A DNA stretch of 40,302 nt from Pseudomonadota bacterium (lineage in GTDB: Bacteria > Desulfobacterota > Desulfobulbia > Desulfobulbales > JAGXFP01). Of the stretch, positions 24,136-32,793 are shown piece after piece. The notes beneath the pieces are model-generated. The model had not been told where the DNA came from, did no database searches, and was given only the letters and a program-made list of their open reading frames with translations. The position numbers and the translations under genes are program-made. Each line of letters opens with the position of its first letter. Positions within the stretch are counted from its first letter, which is position 1. The stretch covers positions 1 through 40,302 of the forward strand of contig JAHJIQ010000071.1 in NCBI GenBank assembly GCA_018823285.1. Direction: 5' to 3'.

Positions 24136-25671
24136 ATGCGTCTGAGGACTAAATTCTCAATTCTGGTCAGCCTGATTGTGATCCTGATTTTCGGGGTGAC
24201 TTTTTACCGCACTTCATATTTCCAGAACCACCTTGTGATCAATCAGGCGAAAAGGCAGGCCAGAATGCTGGCCCAGCAGTTACTGCTGACCAGGAAATGG
24301 GTCGCTGACCATGAGGGTCTGTTTGTCATCAGTAAACCCGGAGTCGAGAAAAACCCGTTTCTGGTGGTCGGGGGCGAGATCCAGGACAGTTCCGGGCAGC
24401 GATATGTAAAGCGCAACCCGGCAATGGTCACCAGAGAGCTTTCCAAATACGCTGACCAGGTTGATTTCTGCCGGTTCGGGGTCACCAGTCTGAAGCCGGT
24501 AAATCCCGATAACGCTCCGGACCTCTTCGAAAAAAGGGGACTTTTGCGCTTTGAAAGAGGAGACACGGAAGTAATGGAAATCGTCAGAGAAACGGATGGC
24601 CGCGTTCTCCGGTACATGATCCCTCTTATCGTTGAGGACGCCTGCCTCGAATGCCATGCGGAACATGGCTACAAGACGGGTGATGTAAGGGGCGGCTTAA
24701 GCCTGGCCATTCCAATTTCCTGGGCCGACAAAGCAATCTCGACCAATAACAGGTTTCTTCTGATCATGGCCATTCTGACGACCGTCTTCACCTCGCTGAT
24801 CATATTCCTGACCATCGATCTTGTTCTCGTCAGACGGCTCGGGATGCTCTCGCGAGCGATGGATTCGTTTCCGGACCGGCCGATCCACGAGGAAGAGCTG
24901 CCAGCAGGCAGGGATGAAATCAGCGAGCTTGCCGAAAATTTCAAAGATCTCGGCAACCGGCTGCTGAATTCCCAGGCCGAGCTTGAGAAAAGTCAAAAAC
25001 AGGTTTTCCAGAGTGAAAAGATGGCCGCCATCGGCAGGCTCGCTGCCGGAATCGCCCATGAAGTGAACAACCCCTTGGGCGGCATGCGCAACTGTGTGAA
25101 AAGCATGAAGGAGTCGCCGGATGACCATGAACTGAGAACCCGGTATCTGGACCTGATCGACAAAGGGCTGCAGCGGATCAGCCACACCGTTCGCCAGCTT
25201 CTCAACTTCGGGCGTAAGGAGCCGCTCAGTTTCAGAACCGTGAATGTTGATGAAATCATCCATGAATGCTTCGACCTGCTTGAATATCAGCTCAAGGATA
25301 TCGACCTGGATCTCCATCTCGGTCTAACCAGCCCACGCCAGATCGATGTTGAGGCCCTGAAGCAGATTCTGGTGAACCTGGCGCTGAATTCAATCCACGC
25401 CATGCCGGAGGGAGGGAAACTTACCGTAACCACCGCCGAAGCGGGAAATGGGGTGGTCCTTACAGTGGCGGACACCGGGACCGGAATCAGCGAAGAGGAC
25501 ATGCCCCACATATTCGACCCCTTTTTCACCACCAAAGAGGTTGGCGACGGCACCGGTCTCGGCCTGTCGGTAACCTTTTCGCTGATTAAAAAGATGGGCG
25601 GCGCCATCACCGTCGACAGCGAAATCGGCAAAGGCTCCATATTCAGGATATCCATTCCTGATATAGCTTAA
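24136..25671 (+). CDS. Membrane sensor histidine kinase with c-heme Tll0287-like (DUF3365) domain
   Basis: This is a 511-residue kinase. Helix 1 (residues 9-26) and helix 2 (about 204-228) bracket a periplasmic domain of roughly 170 residues. That domain ends with DACLECHAEHGYKTGDVRGG, a CxxCH heme-c site in a Tll0287/DUF3365-like fold. A HAMP-like linker and coiled coil follow. The kinase core has the H-box AAGIAHEVNNPLGGM, then NLALNSIHAM, VADTGTGI, FDPFFTTK and GTGLGL. A heme-bearing sensor suggests detection of redox state or a gas such as NO. The NtrC-type regulator lies 386 bases downstream on the same strand and is the likely partner. Confidence 0.88.
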   Translation: MRLRTKFSILVSLIVILIFGVTFYRTSYFQNHLVINQAKRQARMLAQQLLLTRKWVADHEGLFVISKPGVEKNPFLVVGGEIQDSSGQRYVKRNPAMVTRELSKYADQVDFCRFGVTSLKPVNPDNAPDLFEKRGLLRFERGDTEVMEIVRETDGRVLRYMIPLIVEDACLECHAEHGYKTGDVRGGLSLAIPISWADKAISTNNRFLLIMAILTTVFTSLIIFLTIDLVLVRRLGMLSRAMDSFPDRPIHEEELPAGRDEISELAENFKDLGNRLLNSQAELEKSQKQVFQSEKMAAIGRLAAGIAHEVNNPLGGMRNCVKSMKESPDDHELRTRYLDLIDKGLQRISHTVRQLLNFGRKEPLSFRTVNVDEIIHECFDLLEYQLKDIDLDLHLGLTSPRQIDVEALKQILVNLALNSIHAMPEGGKLTVTTAEAGNGVVLTVADTGTGISEEDMPHIFDPFFTTKEVGDGTGLGLSVTFSLIKKMGGAITVDSEIGKGSIFRISIPDIA

Positions 25672-25717
25672 GTTGAGCAGCTCGTCTGCCCAGATGAAAC
25701 TCATACCCGAAGGGTGC
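25671..25717. repeat. Second copy of the TATACCCGAAGGGTG-type dispersed repeat
   Basis: From the last base of the kinase gene the sequence AGTTGAGCAGCTCGTCTGCC, then ATGAAACTCATACCCGAAGG, matches the repeat at 13301-13348 next to cobS, with several differences. Both copies sit directly beside a gene. Confidence 0.7.
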
Positions 25718-25873
25718 ATACAAGAAACATCGGAAACTGAAAGAAATTGACCACAAATTGCCGCGTTTGGCTAATCTCCCGAGAATAAAGGGGTTTCGGT
25801 GATTTGATAGTGCATGTGTTCCACAAGAAGCCAGGAGTCAGAATCCATGAGAAAAGCTTTAAAATCAGTCATT

Positions 25874-25943
25874 CTGGCTGCTGGCTACTGGCTACTGGCT
25901 TCTGGCTTCTGGCTTCTGACTTCTGACTTCTGGCTTCTGAATT
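25874..25943. repeat. Ten-unit heptanucleotide tandem repeat
   Basis: Ten consecutive 7-mers of the type CTGGCTT/CTGGCTA/CTGACTT run between the kinase and its regulator. Unit length is constant while bases vary. The remaining bases of the 25718-26057 gap show no gene or clear promoter. Confidence 0.88.
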
Positions 25944-26057
25944 CTCATCATGGAATACCACCATGACTCTGAATAATTTTATGACAGCAAATCAACACCA
26001 TAAGACACGTCGGAAAGTTGAACATTGACATAACTCACCACCACAGGACAACCAACC

Positions 26058-27395
26058 ATGGCCAGAATACTGCTTGTCGAGGATGACGAAATAATCAGAG
26101 TGACCCTTTACGACCGCCTGAAGGGCAAGGGATTTGACATTGACCAGGTCGCCAACGGCACCGAGGCTTTGAAAAAGATTGAGGCCAACATCTACAATCT
26201 GGTGATCTCGGATATCAAAATGCCAGGCCTGGACGGCATCAGACTGATGGGAGAAATCAGGGGGCTTTCCCCTGATACCGATATCATCCTGATGACCGCT
26301 TACGGCGGCGTTGACGACGCGGTCGACTGCCTGAGAAAAGGCGCGGCCGATTACATCCTCAAACCGTTCGACATGGACGACCTGACCATCCGGGTCAACA
26401 GAATCCTGTCGATGCAGAAGATCCGCACCAAGTGCCTGACCCTTGAAGAAAGTTCTCGCCCTTCCCTGATCATCGGCTCCAGCCCGATCATGGAGCGACT
26501 GCAGCAGCTCCTGCACAGGGTTGCCGGCTCGGATTCCACCGTTCTCATCACCGGCGAATCGGGAACCGGCAAGGAACTGGCGGCAGCGGCAATCCATTTC
26601 CAGAGCAGCCGGGCGAAAGGACCGTACATCAAGGTAAACTGCGGCGCTATTCCGGAAAACCTCATTGAATCAGAGCTTTTCGGGCACGAGAAAGGCTCTT
26701 TCACCGGCGCCCTGTCGAGGAAAAGCGGCCGTTTTGAAGTGGCCGACGGGGGCACCCTGCTGCTCGATGAAATAGGTGATCTGCCGTTGAACATGCAGGT
26801 TAAGCTTTTAAGGGTGCTTCAGGAAAAAGAGTTTGAGAGGGTGGGCGGCACCAAACCCATCAAAATTGATGTCAGAATCATCTGCGCCACCGCCAAGAAC
26901 CTGGCCGAAGCAGTCAAAATCGGTCAGTTCCGTGAAGACCTCTTCTACCGGTTGCAGGTTATTCCGATCAATATTCCGCCACTCCGGGAAAGAATGGAAG
27001 ACGTTCCTGCGCTGTGCAATCATTTTCTCAAAGAGTTCAGTGTCATGAGAGGTATGCGGCTCCAGTTGTCCGATGGCGCCCTCAAATGTTTGTCCGGTTA
27101 TCGATTTCCCGGCAACATCAGGGAGCTGCGCAATATTATTGAAAGAGCCTCGGTACTCACCCAGTCGCCGCTCATCGACCTGCTGGAACTGCCGGGAGAT
27201 CTCACCGGCGGCAACCCCCAGGATGATGGCGTCGAGGTCATGCCCCTCGCCGAGGCTGTAAGACGTGCCGAAAAAAGCTGTATCCTGAACGCGCTCAGAA
27301 AATGTGCGGGCAACAAGACGAAAGCTGCAGAAGTCCTGGGAATTAGCAGAAAAAACCTCTGGGAAAAAATGAAGGCCCAGCATCTGGAAATATAA
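26058..27395 (+). CDS. Sigma-54-dependent response regulator, NtrC family
   Basis: This 445-residue protein has three domains. Residues 1-120 are a receiver (acidic VEDDE, phospho-acceptor Asp in LVISDIKMPG, Lys in YILKPFD). Residues 140-375 are an AAA+ sigma-54 activator with Walker A GESGTGKE, the GSFTGA form of the GAFTGA loop, Walker B LLLDEIGDLP, and the arginine finger FREDLFYRL. Residues 400-445 are a Fis-type helix-turn-helix (NKTKAAEVLGISRKNLWEKM). It should activate sigma-54 promoters when phosphorylated by the heme-sensor kinase upstream. The promoters at 21997 and 23737, with a shared palindrome, are the obvious targets. Confidence 0.94.
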   Translation: MARILLVEDDEIIRVTLYDRLKGKGFDIDQVANGTEALKKIEANIYNLVISDIKMPGLDGIRLMGEIRGLSPDTDIILMTAYGGVDDAVDCLRKGAADYILKPFDMDDLTIRVNRILSMQKIRTKCLTLEESSRPSLIIGSSPIMERLQQLLHRVAGSDSTVLITGESGTGKELAAAAIHFQSSRAKGPYIKVNCGAIPENLIESELFGHEKGSFTGALSRKSGRFEVADGGTLLLDEIGDLPLNMQVKLLRVLQEKEFERVGGTKPIKIDVRIICATAKNLAEAVKIGQFREDLFYRLQVIPINIPPLRERMEDVPALCNHFLKEFSVMRGMRLQLSDGALKCLSGYRFPGNIRELRNIIERASVLTQSPLIDLLELPGDLTGGNPQDDGVEVMPLAEAVRRAEKSCILNALRKCAGNKTKAAEVLGISRKNLWEKMKAQHLEI

Positions 27396-27524
27396 ACCTG
27401 CAATCGCGGCGCCTCTGACGCAAAACATGATGTGCGACAATTTGCCACATTCAAAACCCGGCGGATTAAACTACTATTGTGACCGGATACCAACTTTGGT
27501 ATTTCATGCAAAACACTTTCTTCA

Positions 27525-27575
27525 TGTTCCGGGGAAGTGCCATTCCTTGAGCAAGAACGGCACTTCCCCGGAACA
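27525..27575. repeat. Perfect 17-bp inverted repeat upstream of nosL
   Basis: TGTTCCGGGGAAGTGCC and its exact reverse complement are separated by 17 bases. There is no T run on either strand, so a plain intrinsic terminator is unlikely. It lies in the 230-base gap between the regulator and nosL. Just before it, ATACCAACTTTGGTAT (27487-27502) is a shorter palindrome. Confidence 0.88.
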
Positions 27576-27650
27576 CACTCAAGAAGGAAAACCCAAAAAA
27601 TCTTTTCCTGCCGGGGGAAACAAACCATGAAAAAAGGGAGAATACCGACC

Positions 27651-28199
27651 ATGAAAACGATCAAACTGCTGCTGATTCTTACCGCAACCCTGATTTTTGC
27701 AACTGCCTGCCTCCAGTCCGGCGAACAGAAAAGCGCTGCGGACGCTTCGCCGGCCGGTGCCCCGATGGCCATCCCCGCCGACGTCTCCTGCGGCGTCTGC
27801 GGCATGTTCCCGGCAAGATACCCGGAGTGGCAGACCCAGATTATCTTTACCGACAACAAGATGGTGCCCTTCGACGGCGGCAAGGACATGTTCAAGTACC
27901 TTTTGATGATGGGTAAATTCGACACCGTTCACACCCGGGAAGATGTTTCCATGATCTGGGTGAAGGATTTCATCTCCGGTTCCTGGTTCGATGGCAAAAA
28001 GGCCACCTATGTAGCCGGCAGCGGCCAGATGGGCCCGATGGGCAAGGAACTCATTCCGTTCGAGAACCCAGCGGATGCCGCAAAATTCCAGGCCAGCAAT
28101 GGCGGGACCATTCATACATTCAGCGAAGTCACCATGGACCTGGTCAGCACACTCGGCATGGGCGGCATGAAAATGAAAATGGGACAAGGCAGCATGTAA
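27651..28199 (+). CDS. nosL: NosL family copper-binding lipoprotein
   Basis: NosL-type lipoproteins bind copper in the periplasm and deliver it to nitrous oxide reductase or other copper proteins. The 182-residue protein has a lipoprotein signal, KLLLILTATLIFATAC. The NosL block CGVCGMFPARYPEWQTQI follows, with its Cys and Met residues, then MVPFDGGKDMFKYLL. The tail is Met-rich (MGGMKMKMGQGSM). An ATG eight codons upstream (27627) is also possible. No nosZ is present, so the client is unknown. Strong hairpins lie on both sides of the gene. Confidence 0.86.
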   Translation: MKTIKLLLILTATLIFATACLQSGEQKSAADASPAGAPMAIPADVSCGVCGMFPARYPEWQTQIIFTDNKMVPFDGGKDMFKYLLMMGKFDTVHTREDVSMIWVKDFISGSWFDGKKATYVAGSGQMGPMGKELIPFENPADAAKFQASNGGTIHTFSEVTMDLVSTLGMGGMKMKMGQGSM

Positions 28200-28207
28200 T
28201 TCCACAT

Positions 28208-28243
28208 CCCCCTTTGCCTGCCCCTGCGGGCTGGCAAAGGGGG
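28208..28243. repeat. Strong hairpin downstream of nosL
   Basis: CCCCCTTTGCC-T-GCCC-CTGC-GGGC-T-GGCAAAGGGGG forms a nearly complete stem eight bases after the nosL stop. It lacks a T run, so it is either a stability element or a REP-like unit. Confidence 0.82.
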
Positions 28244-28349
28244 AAATCAAGAGTAAAGAGTCAAGAAGAAGAGTTGTGCTGCCTGCCGTTCAGACCCTTC
28301 AACCCTCATTGAGACGCACAACTCTCCCGAATAGCCGGATACAGACAAA

Positions 28350-29681
28350 ATGACCAGAACCAGCCTCACCCCCCTTCTTTCCCGCAACCCCGGAACATCG
28401 AGAATTGCCTTCACCTGGCTGTTACGGCTTAGATGGGGGGCGGTTATCTGTCAGCTGATCATGATCGGGGCCGTGGCCATGGTCTTTGATACGGTTATCC
28501 CTGCCTCCGTTCTCCTGCTGCTGATCTCCTTTCAGGCGGGCAGCAACTATTTTTTTCACCACCGCCAACTTCTGAAAAGCGACGTTCGCCAGAGCCATTT
28601 CGGATTTCTAATGGCCTGGGACATTATCCATCTGACCCTTCTGATCTATTTCACCGGGGGGCCGATGAATCCCTTCACCTTCCTGTACCTCCTGCATGTG
28701 ACTCTGGCGTCGATCCTCATGCAGCAGAAATGGGCCTGGAGCCTCGCTTCGATGACTGCAGTCTTTTACGCCCTGCTCTTTATTCTCCCACCTGCGGAGA
28801 GTATCGGCTCAGGCATCGGCCCCGAGATGCCGATCTGCCTAACTCGTTCCGACATGGGACTACATCTGCAGGGAATGTGGATCGCCTACACCATAACCGC
28901 CTTCTTTCTCGTCTATTTCATCAACCGGATTCAGGACGCCCTGGCAACCCATCAGCAGACCCTTGCCAGGCTTGAAGAAGAGAAGATGAAAAGCGACAAG
29001 CTGGCCGCCCTTGCGACCATGGCCGCCGGCGCCGCCCACGAATTCTCGACGCCCTTGTCCACCATCACCATTGCCGCCGGCGAGATGATCAATTCCCTCG
29101 AAAAAGGGTTGATTGATGACGACCTGCTTGCCGATGCAAAACTGATCAAGAGCGAAATCCAGCGATGCCGCCTTATTCTGAGACAGCTTTCAGCCGATGC
29201 CGGAGAACACTCCGGGGAATCGTTCCGGCTTACTTCGGTGGCCATGCTGATGGAAATGATCGACAAGGAGTTTCAGGTCGAGACCGGGAAAAAAGTTGCG
29301 TTCAGGATCGACAATAAAGATCAGGCGCTGATGGTCCCGATCCACACCTGGGTAAGGAGCATCAAGGGGCTGCTGAAAAATTCATACGATGCCGACAATT
29401 CCGCGGAAATACGATGTCACTCCTACCAGGATCATGATAACCTGTATATAATGGTGAGTGATAACGGCCCCGGCATGGACCCTGACACCTTCACCAAGGC
29501 GACCGACCCCTTTTTCACCACCAAGGAAACGGGGAAGGGCCTGGGGCTCGGTCTCTTTCTGGCCAAGACCATGACCGAATGTTTCGGCGGTGAACTGAAG
29601 ATCGACTCCAACAGGGACGAGGGAACAACAATCACCATCCGAGTTAGCCTGGCCAAGGTCACAGACATGCAGAATCTGTGA
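28350..29681 (+). CDS. regB: RegB/PrrB-type redox sensor histidine kinase
   Basis: This 443-residue kinase has six hydrophobic spans in the first 200 residues. Between them lies FTGGPMNPFTFLYLLHVTLA, the conserved quinone-binding segment of RegB/PrrB/ActS proteins. The transmitter has the H-box GAAHEFSTPLSTITIAA, characteristic of this family, then LLKNSYDA, VSDNGPGM, TDPFFTTKETGKGLGLGLF. RegB senses the quinone pool and phosphorylates RegA. The regA gene follows after 32 bases. The family is best known from Alphaproteobacteria; this version is read by motif only. Confidence 0.88.
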   Translation: MTRTSLTPLLSRNPGTSRIAFTWLLRLRWGAVICQLIMIGAVAMVFDTVIPASVLLLLISFQAGSNYFFHHRQLLKSDVRQSHFGFLMAWDIIHLTLLIYFTGGPMNPFTFLYLLHVTLASILMQQKWAWSLASMTAVFYALLFILPPAESIGSGIGPEMPICLTRSDMGLHLQGMWIAYTITAFFLVYFINRIQDALATHQQTLARLEEEKMKSDKLAALATMAAGAAHEFSTPLSTITIAAGEMINSLEKGLIDDDLLADAKLIKSEIQRCRLILRQLSADAGEHSGESFRLTSVAMLMEMIDKEFQVETGKKVAFRIDNKDQALMVPIHTWVRSIKGLLKNSYDADNSAEIRCHSYQDHDNLYIMVSDNGPGMDPDTFTKATDPFFTTKETGKGLGLGLFLAKTMTECFGGELKIDSNRDEGTTITIRVSLAKVTDMQNL

Positions 29682-29713
29682 GTGAAAGATTATGCAGCAG
29701 AGAGAAATGACCC

Positions 29714-30250
29714 ATGAACAAGAATATCCTGCTGGTTGACGATGAAGACCATTTCCGGGAAAGACTTGGCCGTGCCCTGGTAAAACGGGGCTATCAGGTC
29801 ACCGCGGCGGCAGATTACGGAGAAGCGATGACCGTTCTTGCCGACACCTGTCCGGATATGGCGATCATCGATCTGCGAATGCCGGGCCGCTCCGGACTGG
29901 AGCTCGTGAAATCCGCCCTGGAGAAGTACCCGGATCTGAAAATCGTGGTTCTTACCGGATACGGCAGCATCGCCACCGCAACCGATGCCATAAGACTTGG
30001 CGCCATGAATTACATTTCCAAACCGGCCGACACCGATGAAATCCTTGCCGCCTTCTCCGAGACTTCCGCACCCGAAAAAATGCCGAATCCGGAAGAGATC
30101 TCCACCCCCTCCCTGGCCCGGGTCGAATGGGAGCATATCAGCCGGGTTCTTGCCGATTGCGGCGGCAATATTTCCGCCGCCGCCAAACGGCTCAATATCC
30201 ATCGCCGCACCCTGCAGCGCAAACTGGAAAAATTTCCACCTTTTATCTGA
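29714..30250 (+). CDS. regA: RegA/PrrA-type response regulator
   Basis: This 178-residue protein has a receiver domain (LLVDDEDHF, phospho-acceptor Asp in AIIDLRMPGRSG, Lys in YISKPADT). A short Pro-rich linker follows, then a Fis-like helix-turn-helix ending GGNISAAAKRLNIHRRTLQR with KLEKFPP. That ending is the near-invariant DNA-binding signature of RegA/PrrA/ActR. It forms a two-gene unit with regB. It is a global redox regulator and may also act on nosL or the cytochrome gene, but I see no proven site. Confidence 0.92.
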   Translation: MNKNILLVDDEDHFRERLGRALVKRGYQVTAAADYGEAMTVLADTCPDMAIIDLRMPGRSGLELVKSALEKYPDLKIVVLTGYGSIATATDAIRLGAMNYISKPADTDEILAAFSETSAPEKMPNPEEISTPSLARVEWEHISRVLADCGGNISAAAKRLNIHRRTLQRKLEKFPPFI

Positions 30251-30354
30251 TCGCTGCCACCCGACACACCCAAAGTCGGCTTGCTTTTCCCTCCCCTCTC
30301 AGGTAACATGTCGCTCTTGTTTTTCGCTCTGAAATCAACGAAAGAGAATCCGCC

Positions 30355-31935
30355 ATGATTACCCTGCTTGACTACGGCGCCGGCAATGTCCGCAGCGTCA
30401 GAAATGCCATCACCACCCTTGGCTTCGAGGTGAGAGACGCCTCCTCGCCGGATGACATCCGCCGGGCGGAAAAAATCGTCTTCCCCGGTGTCGGCAGTTT
30501 CGGCAGCGCCATGGACCGCCTCAATGAAAAGGGATTCATTGAACCGCTGCTCGAATTCCTGAAAGCGGACAAGCCGTTCCTCGGCATCTGCCTCGGCCTC
30601 CAGACCCTTTTTGAAGGAAGCGACGAAGCCCCCGGCGTAAGAGGGTTGGGGATCATCGCCGGGCAGATCGGCAGATTTGACGAGAAGCTTGGCTCGGTAC
30701 CGCAGATCGGCTGGAACGGGATCAACATCAGAAAAAGCTCCCCCCTGTTCAAAAATTTTGCCGACGAAAAACTCTACTTCGTCCACTCATACCGGGCAAT
30801 GGCCAGTGAACAGAACCGCGACTGGGTCCTGACCACCACCGATTACCACGAGGAATTTGTCAGCTCCGTCCAGAAAGGCAACGTGGTCGCCTGCCAGTTT
30901 CACCCGGAAAAAAGCGGCAAGGCGGGCCTGAATATCCTGAAGAATTTTCTCGCGGCGGATAAGCTTGCCGCAGCACCGGTCAACACCGATCCGGCTCCGA
31001 CCAGAATCGCCAAGAGGATCATCGCCTGCCTCGATGTGCGGAACAACGATGCCGGGGACCTGGTGGTGACCAAGGGCGACCAGTACGACGTGCGGGAAGA
31101 AGGCGAGGTCAGAAACCTCGGCAAACCGGTTGAACTGGCCAAAAGATACTACGATGAAGGGGCCGACGAAGTCACCTTCCTGAACATCACCGCCTTCCGC
31201 AACTTTCCATTGCAGGACCAGCCGATGATCGAGGTCCTGAAGCGTTCCTCGGAAAACGTGTTCGTGCCGCTCACCATCGGCGGCGGCATCCGGGAGTTCA
31301 CCGATTCGGAAGGAAAATTCTACTCGTCACTCGATGTCGCCTCGGAATACTTCCGCTCCGGCGCCGACAAGATCTCCATCGGCAGTGACGCGGTCCACAC
31401 CGTTGAAGCCTACCTGCAATCCGGCAAGGCAACCGGGATGAGCTCCATCGAACAGATCTCAAGGGTTTACGGCAACCAGGCGGTGGTGATCTCGGTTGAC
31501 CCGAGGCGGGTCTACGTAAAATCACCCGATGACACTCCGCATTTCACCATTAAAACCAGATTCCCAGGCCCGAACGGCGAAGAGTATTGCTGGTATCAGT
31601 GCACTGTTAAAGGTGGAAGAGAGGGTCGGGACATAGATGTAGTGCAGTTAGTTACGGTTTGTGAGAAGCTCGGTGCCGGAGAGATACTTCTCAACTGTAT
31701 GGATAAAGACGGCACAAACTCCGGTTACGATCTTGAGATGACCCAGATGGTCAAAGATAAGGTCACCATCCCGGTTATAGCTTCAAGTGGCGCCGGTAAA
31801 GTTGAACATTTCTCTGAGGTGTTCAAGGCTACAGACGTTGAAGCGGCACTAGCAGCGGGAATATTCCACAGGAAGGAAGTGCCGATTTCTGCCGTTAAGA
31901 AGCACCTTCAGGATGAAGGAATCGAGATCCGGTAA
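30355..31935 (+). CDS. hisHF: Fused imidazole glycerol phosphate synthase HisHF, eukaryote-type
   Basis: This 526-residue protein combines both subunits of the histidine-pathway enzyme that makes imidazole glycerol phosphate and AICAR. Residues 1-200 are the glutaminase (Cys79 in FLGICLGLQ, His183 and Glu185 in FHPEKSG). A linker of about 15 residues leads to the cyclase barrel from about 217. Blocks such as [29 protein letters not shown] and [19 protein letters not shown] resemble yeast/plant HIS7 rather than ordinary bacterial HisF. Codon choice shifts from G+C-ending to mixed codons after about base 31590. Fragments of a more G+C-rich hisF 3' end follow downstream. No other his genes are nearby. 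Confidence 0.92.
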   Translation: MITLLDYGAGNVRSVRNAITTLGFEVRDASSPDDIRRAEKIVFPGVGSFGSAMDRLNEKGFIEPLLEFLKADKPFLGICLGLQTLFEGSDEAPGVRGLGIIAGQIGRFDEKLGSVPQIGWNGINIRKSSPLFKNFADEKLYFVHSYRAMASEQNRDWVLTTTDYHEEFVSSVQKGNVVACQFHPEKSGKAGLNILKNFLAADKLAAAPVNTDPAPTRIAKRIIACLDVRNNDAGDLVVTKGDQYDVREEGEVRNLGKPVELAKRYYDEGADEVTFLNITAFRNFPLQDQPMIEVLKRSSENVFVPLTIGGGIREFTDSEGKFYSSLDVASEYFRSGADKISIGSDAVHTVEAYLQSGKATGMSSIEQISRVYGNQAVVISVDPRRVYVKSPDDTPHFTIKTRFPGPNGEEYCWYQCTVKGGREGRDIDVVQLVTVCEKLGAGEILLNCMDKDGTNSGYDLEMTQMVKDKVTIPVIASSGAGKVEHFSEVFKATDVEAALAAGIFHRKEVPISAVKKHLQDEGIEIR

Positions 31936-31979
31936 TTAAACGGTGAGATAACCAACACCCCTTTACCGGAAAGAGACAC

Positions 31980-32285
31980 ATGGCAGAAAAAAGAAGAAGA
32001 TCCAGGATGGCTGTCCACGCAGGCGTTGTATTGCATAGCGTGGACAAGGCTTTTTTCCTGACCGGACAGATTCGTGACATCAGCTTAAATAGTCTGTATA
32101 TCAAAAGCGAAGCCTCCTTCCCGCTCGGCACTAAATGTCATATCGATATCATTATTCCCGCCAAACATTCAAAGATGTTAATTCAATTAATCGGCAAAGT
32201 GGTCCGCCGCGAACAGGCCGGCTATGGAGTTGAATTCGACCACGACCTGGAATTCTGGCCGATGCTGGCCATGCTCAAACCTTAA
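31980..32285 (+). CDS. Small PilZ-domain protein
   Basis: This is a 101-residue stand-alone PilZ domain. The cyclic-di-GMP motifs are present in form: an Arg-rich RRRSRM near the start and DISLNSLYI for the (D/N)xSxxG motif, with Ser in place of Gly. Strands continue through FPLGTKCHIDIIIP and GKVVRREQAGYGVEFD. PilZ proteins relay cyclic-di-GMP levels to motility, exopolysaccharide or secretion. It follows hisHF by 44 bases on the same strand and lies before the first broken hisF copy, so it may have been part of the material inserted behind hisHF. Confidence 0.82.
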   Translation: MAEKRRRSRMAVHAGVVLHSVDKAFFLTGQIRDISLNSLYIKSEASFPLGTKCHIDIIIPAKHSKMLIQLIGKVVRREQAGYGVEFDHDLEFWPMLAMLKP

Positions 32286-32310
32286 GGATTGCTGAATGAT
32301 AACGGTCCCG

Positions 32311-32458
32311 GCCGCCGATATCTTATACAGAAAGGAAGTGACATCTGCCCGTGAAGAAGCACCTTCAGGAGGAAGGGATCGAGATTAGATAGTTGGGACC
32401 TGCACTGATAGTGAAAATACTAACAGCCACCTTCACGGTTGTTGGGGACTATTTTATT
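32311..32458 (+). pseudogene. hisF 3'-end fragment, copy A, with degraded terminator
   Basis: Bases 32311-32392 encode AADILYRKEV and VKKHLQEEGIEIR-stop, the C-terminus of HisF, interrupted by a one-base shift. The bases after the stop (ttggga...cactgatagtgaaaata, then an imperfect hairpin near 32424-32455) match those after copy B. There is no start; this is a duplicated gene tail plus terminator. Confidence 0.85.
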
Positions 32459-32460
32459 TA

Positions 32461-32793
32461 TCAATATTGCTCGAGAACTCGGGCAACGATTTTCTTCAGA
32501 CCCGGAAGGTCGTTTTTCACAACATTCCAAACCGTCTCCAGGTCCACACCCATGTAATGATGAATCAGGATATCACGTAAGCCTGCAACATTCCGCCAGG
32601 GAATCTCAGGATTATGTTCTTTCAGCTCTTCACTCAGCCGCTTGACTGCTTCTCCGATTATCTCGAGATTTCTGATGGTTGCGTCCTGCCAATGACTGGT
32701 GGACATGAAATCATCTTTACTCATATCGGTATATGACTCGATCTTTTCTATCGCGTCATTTATGTGCCGCAGATAGACCAGATCATTTTTCAT
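32461..32793 (-). CDS. hepT: HepT-like HEPN-domain RNase toxin
   Basis: This 110-residue helical protein is of the HEPN/DUF86 family. The catalytic RX4HxY motif appears as RDILIHHY near residue 73, and NLEIIGEAVKRLSEELK is also typical. HepT cleaves RNA unless modified by the MNT nucleotidyltransferase. Its start overlaps the mntA stop by four bases (ATGA), so the pair is translationally coupled in antitoxin-first order. It converges on the hisHF-PilZ unit. Confidence 0.92.
   Translation of the reverse strand: MKNDLVYLRHINDAIEKIESYTDMSKDDFMSTSHWQDATIRNLEIIGEAVKRLSEELKEHNPEIPWRNVAGLRDILIHHYMGVDLETVWNVVKNDLPGLKKIVARVLEQY

Noticed and set aside
27525..27575. Intrinsic terminator for the NtrC-type regulator gene
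   Set aside because: The stem is perfect, but no T run follows on either strand and the loop is 17 bases long.
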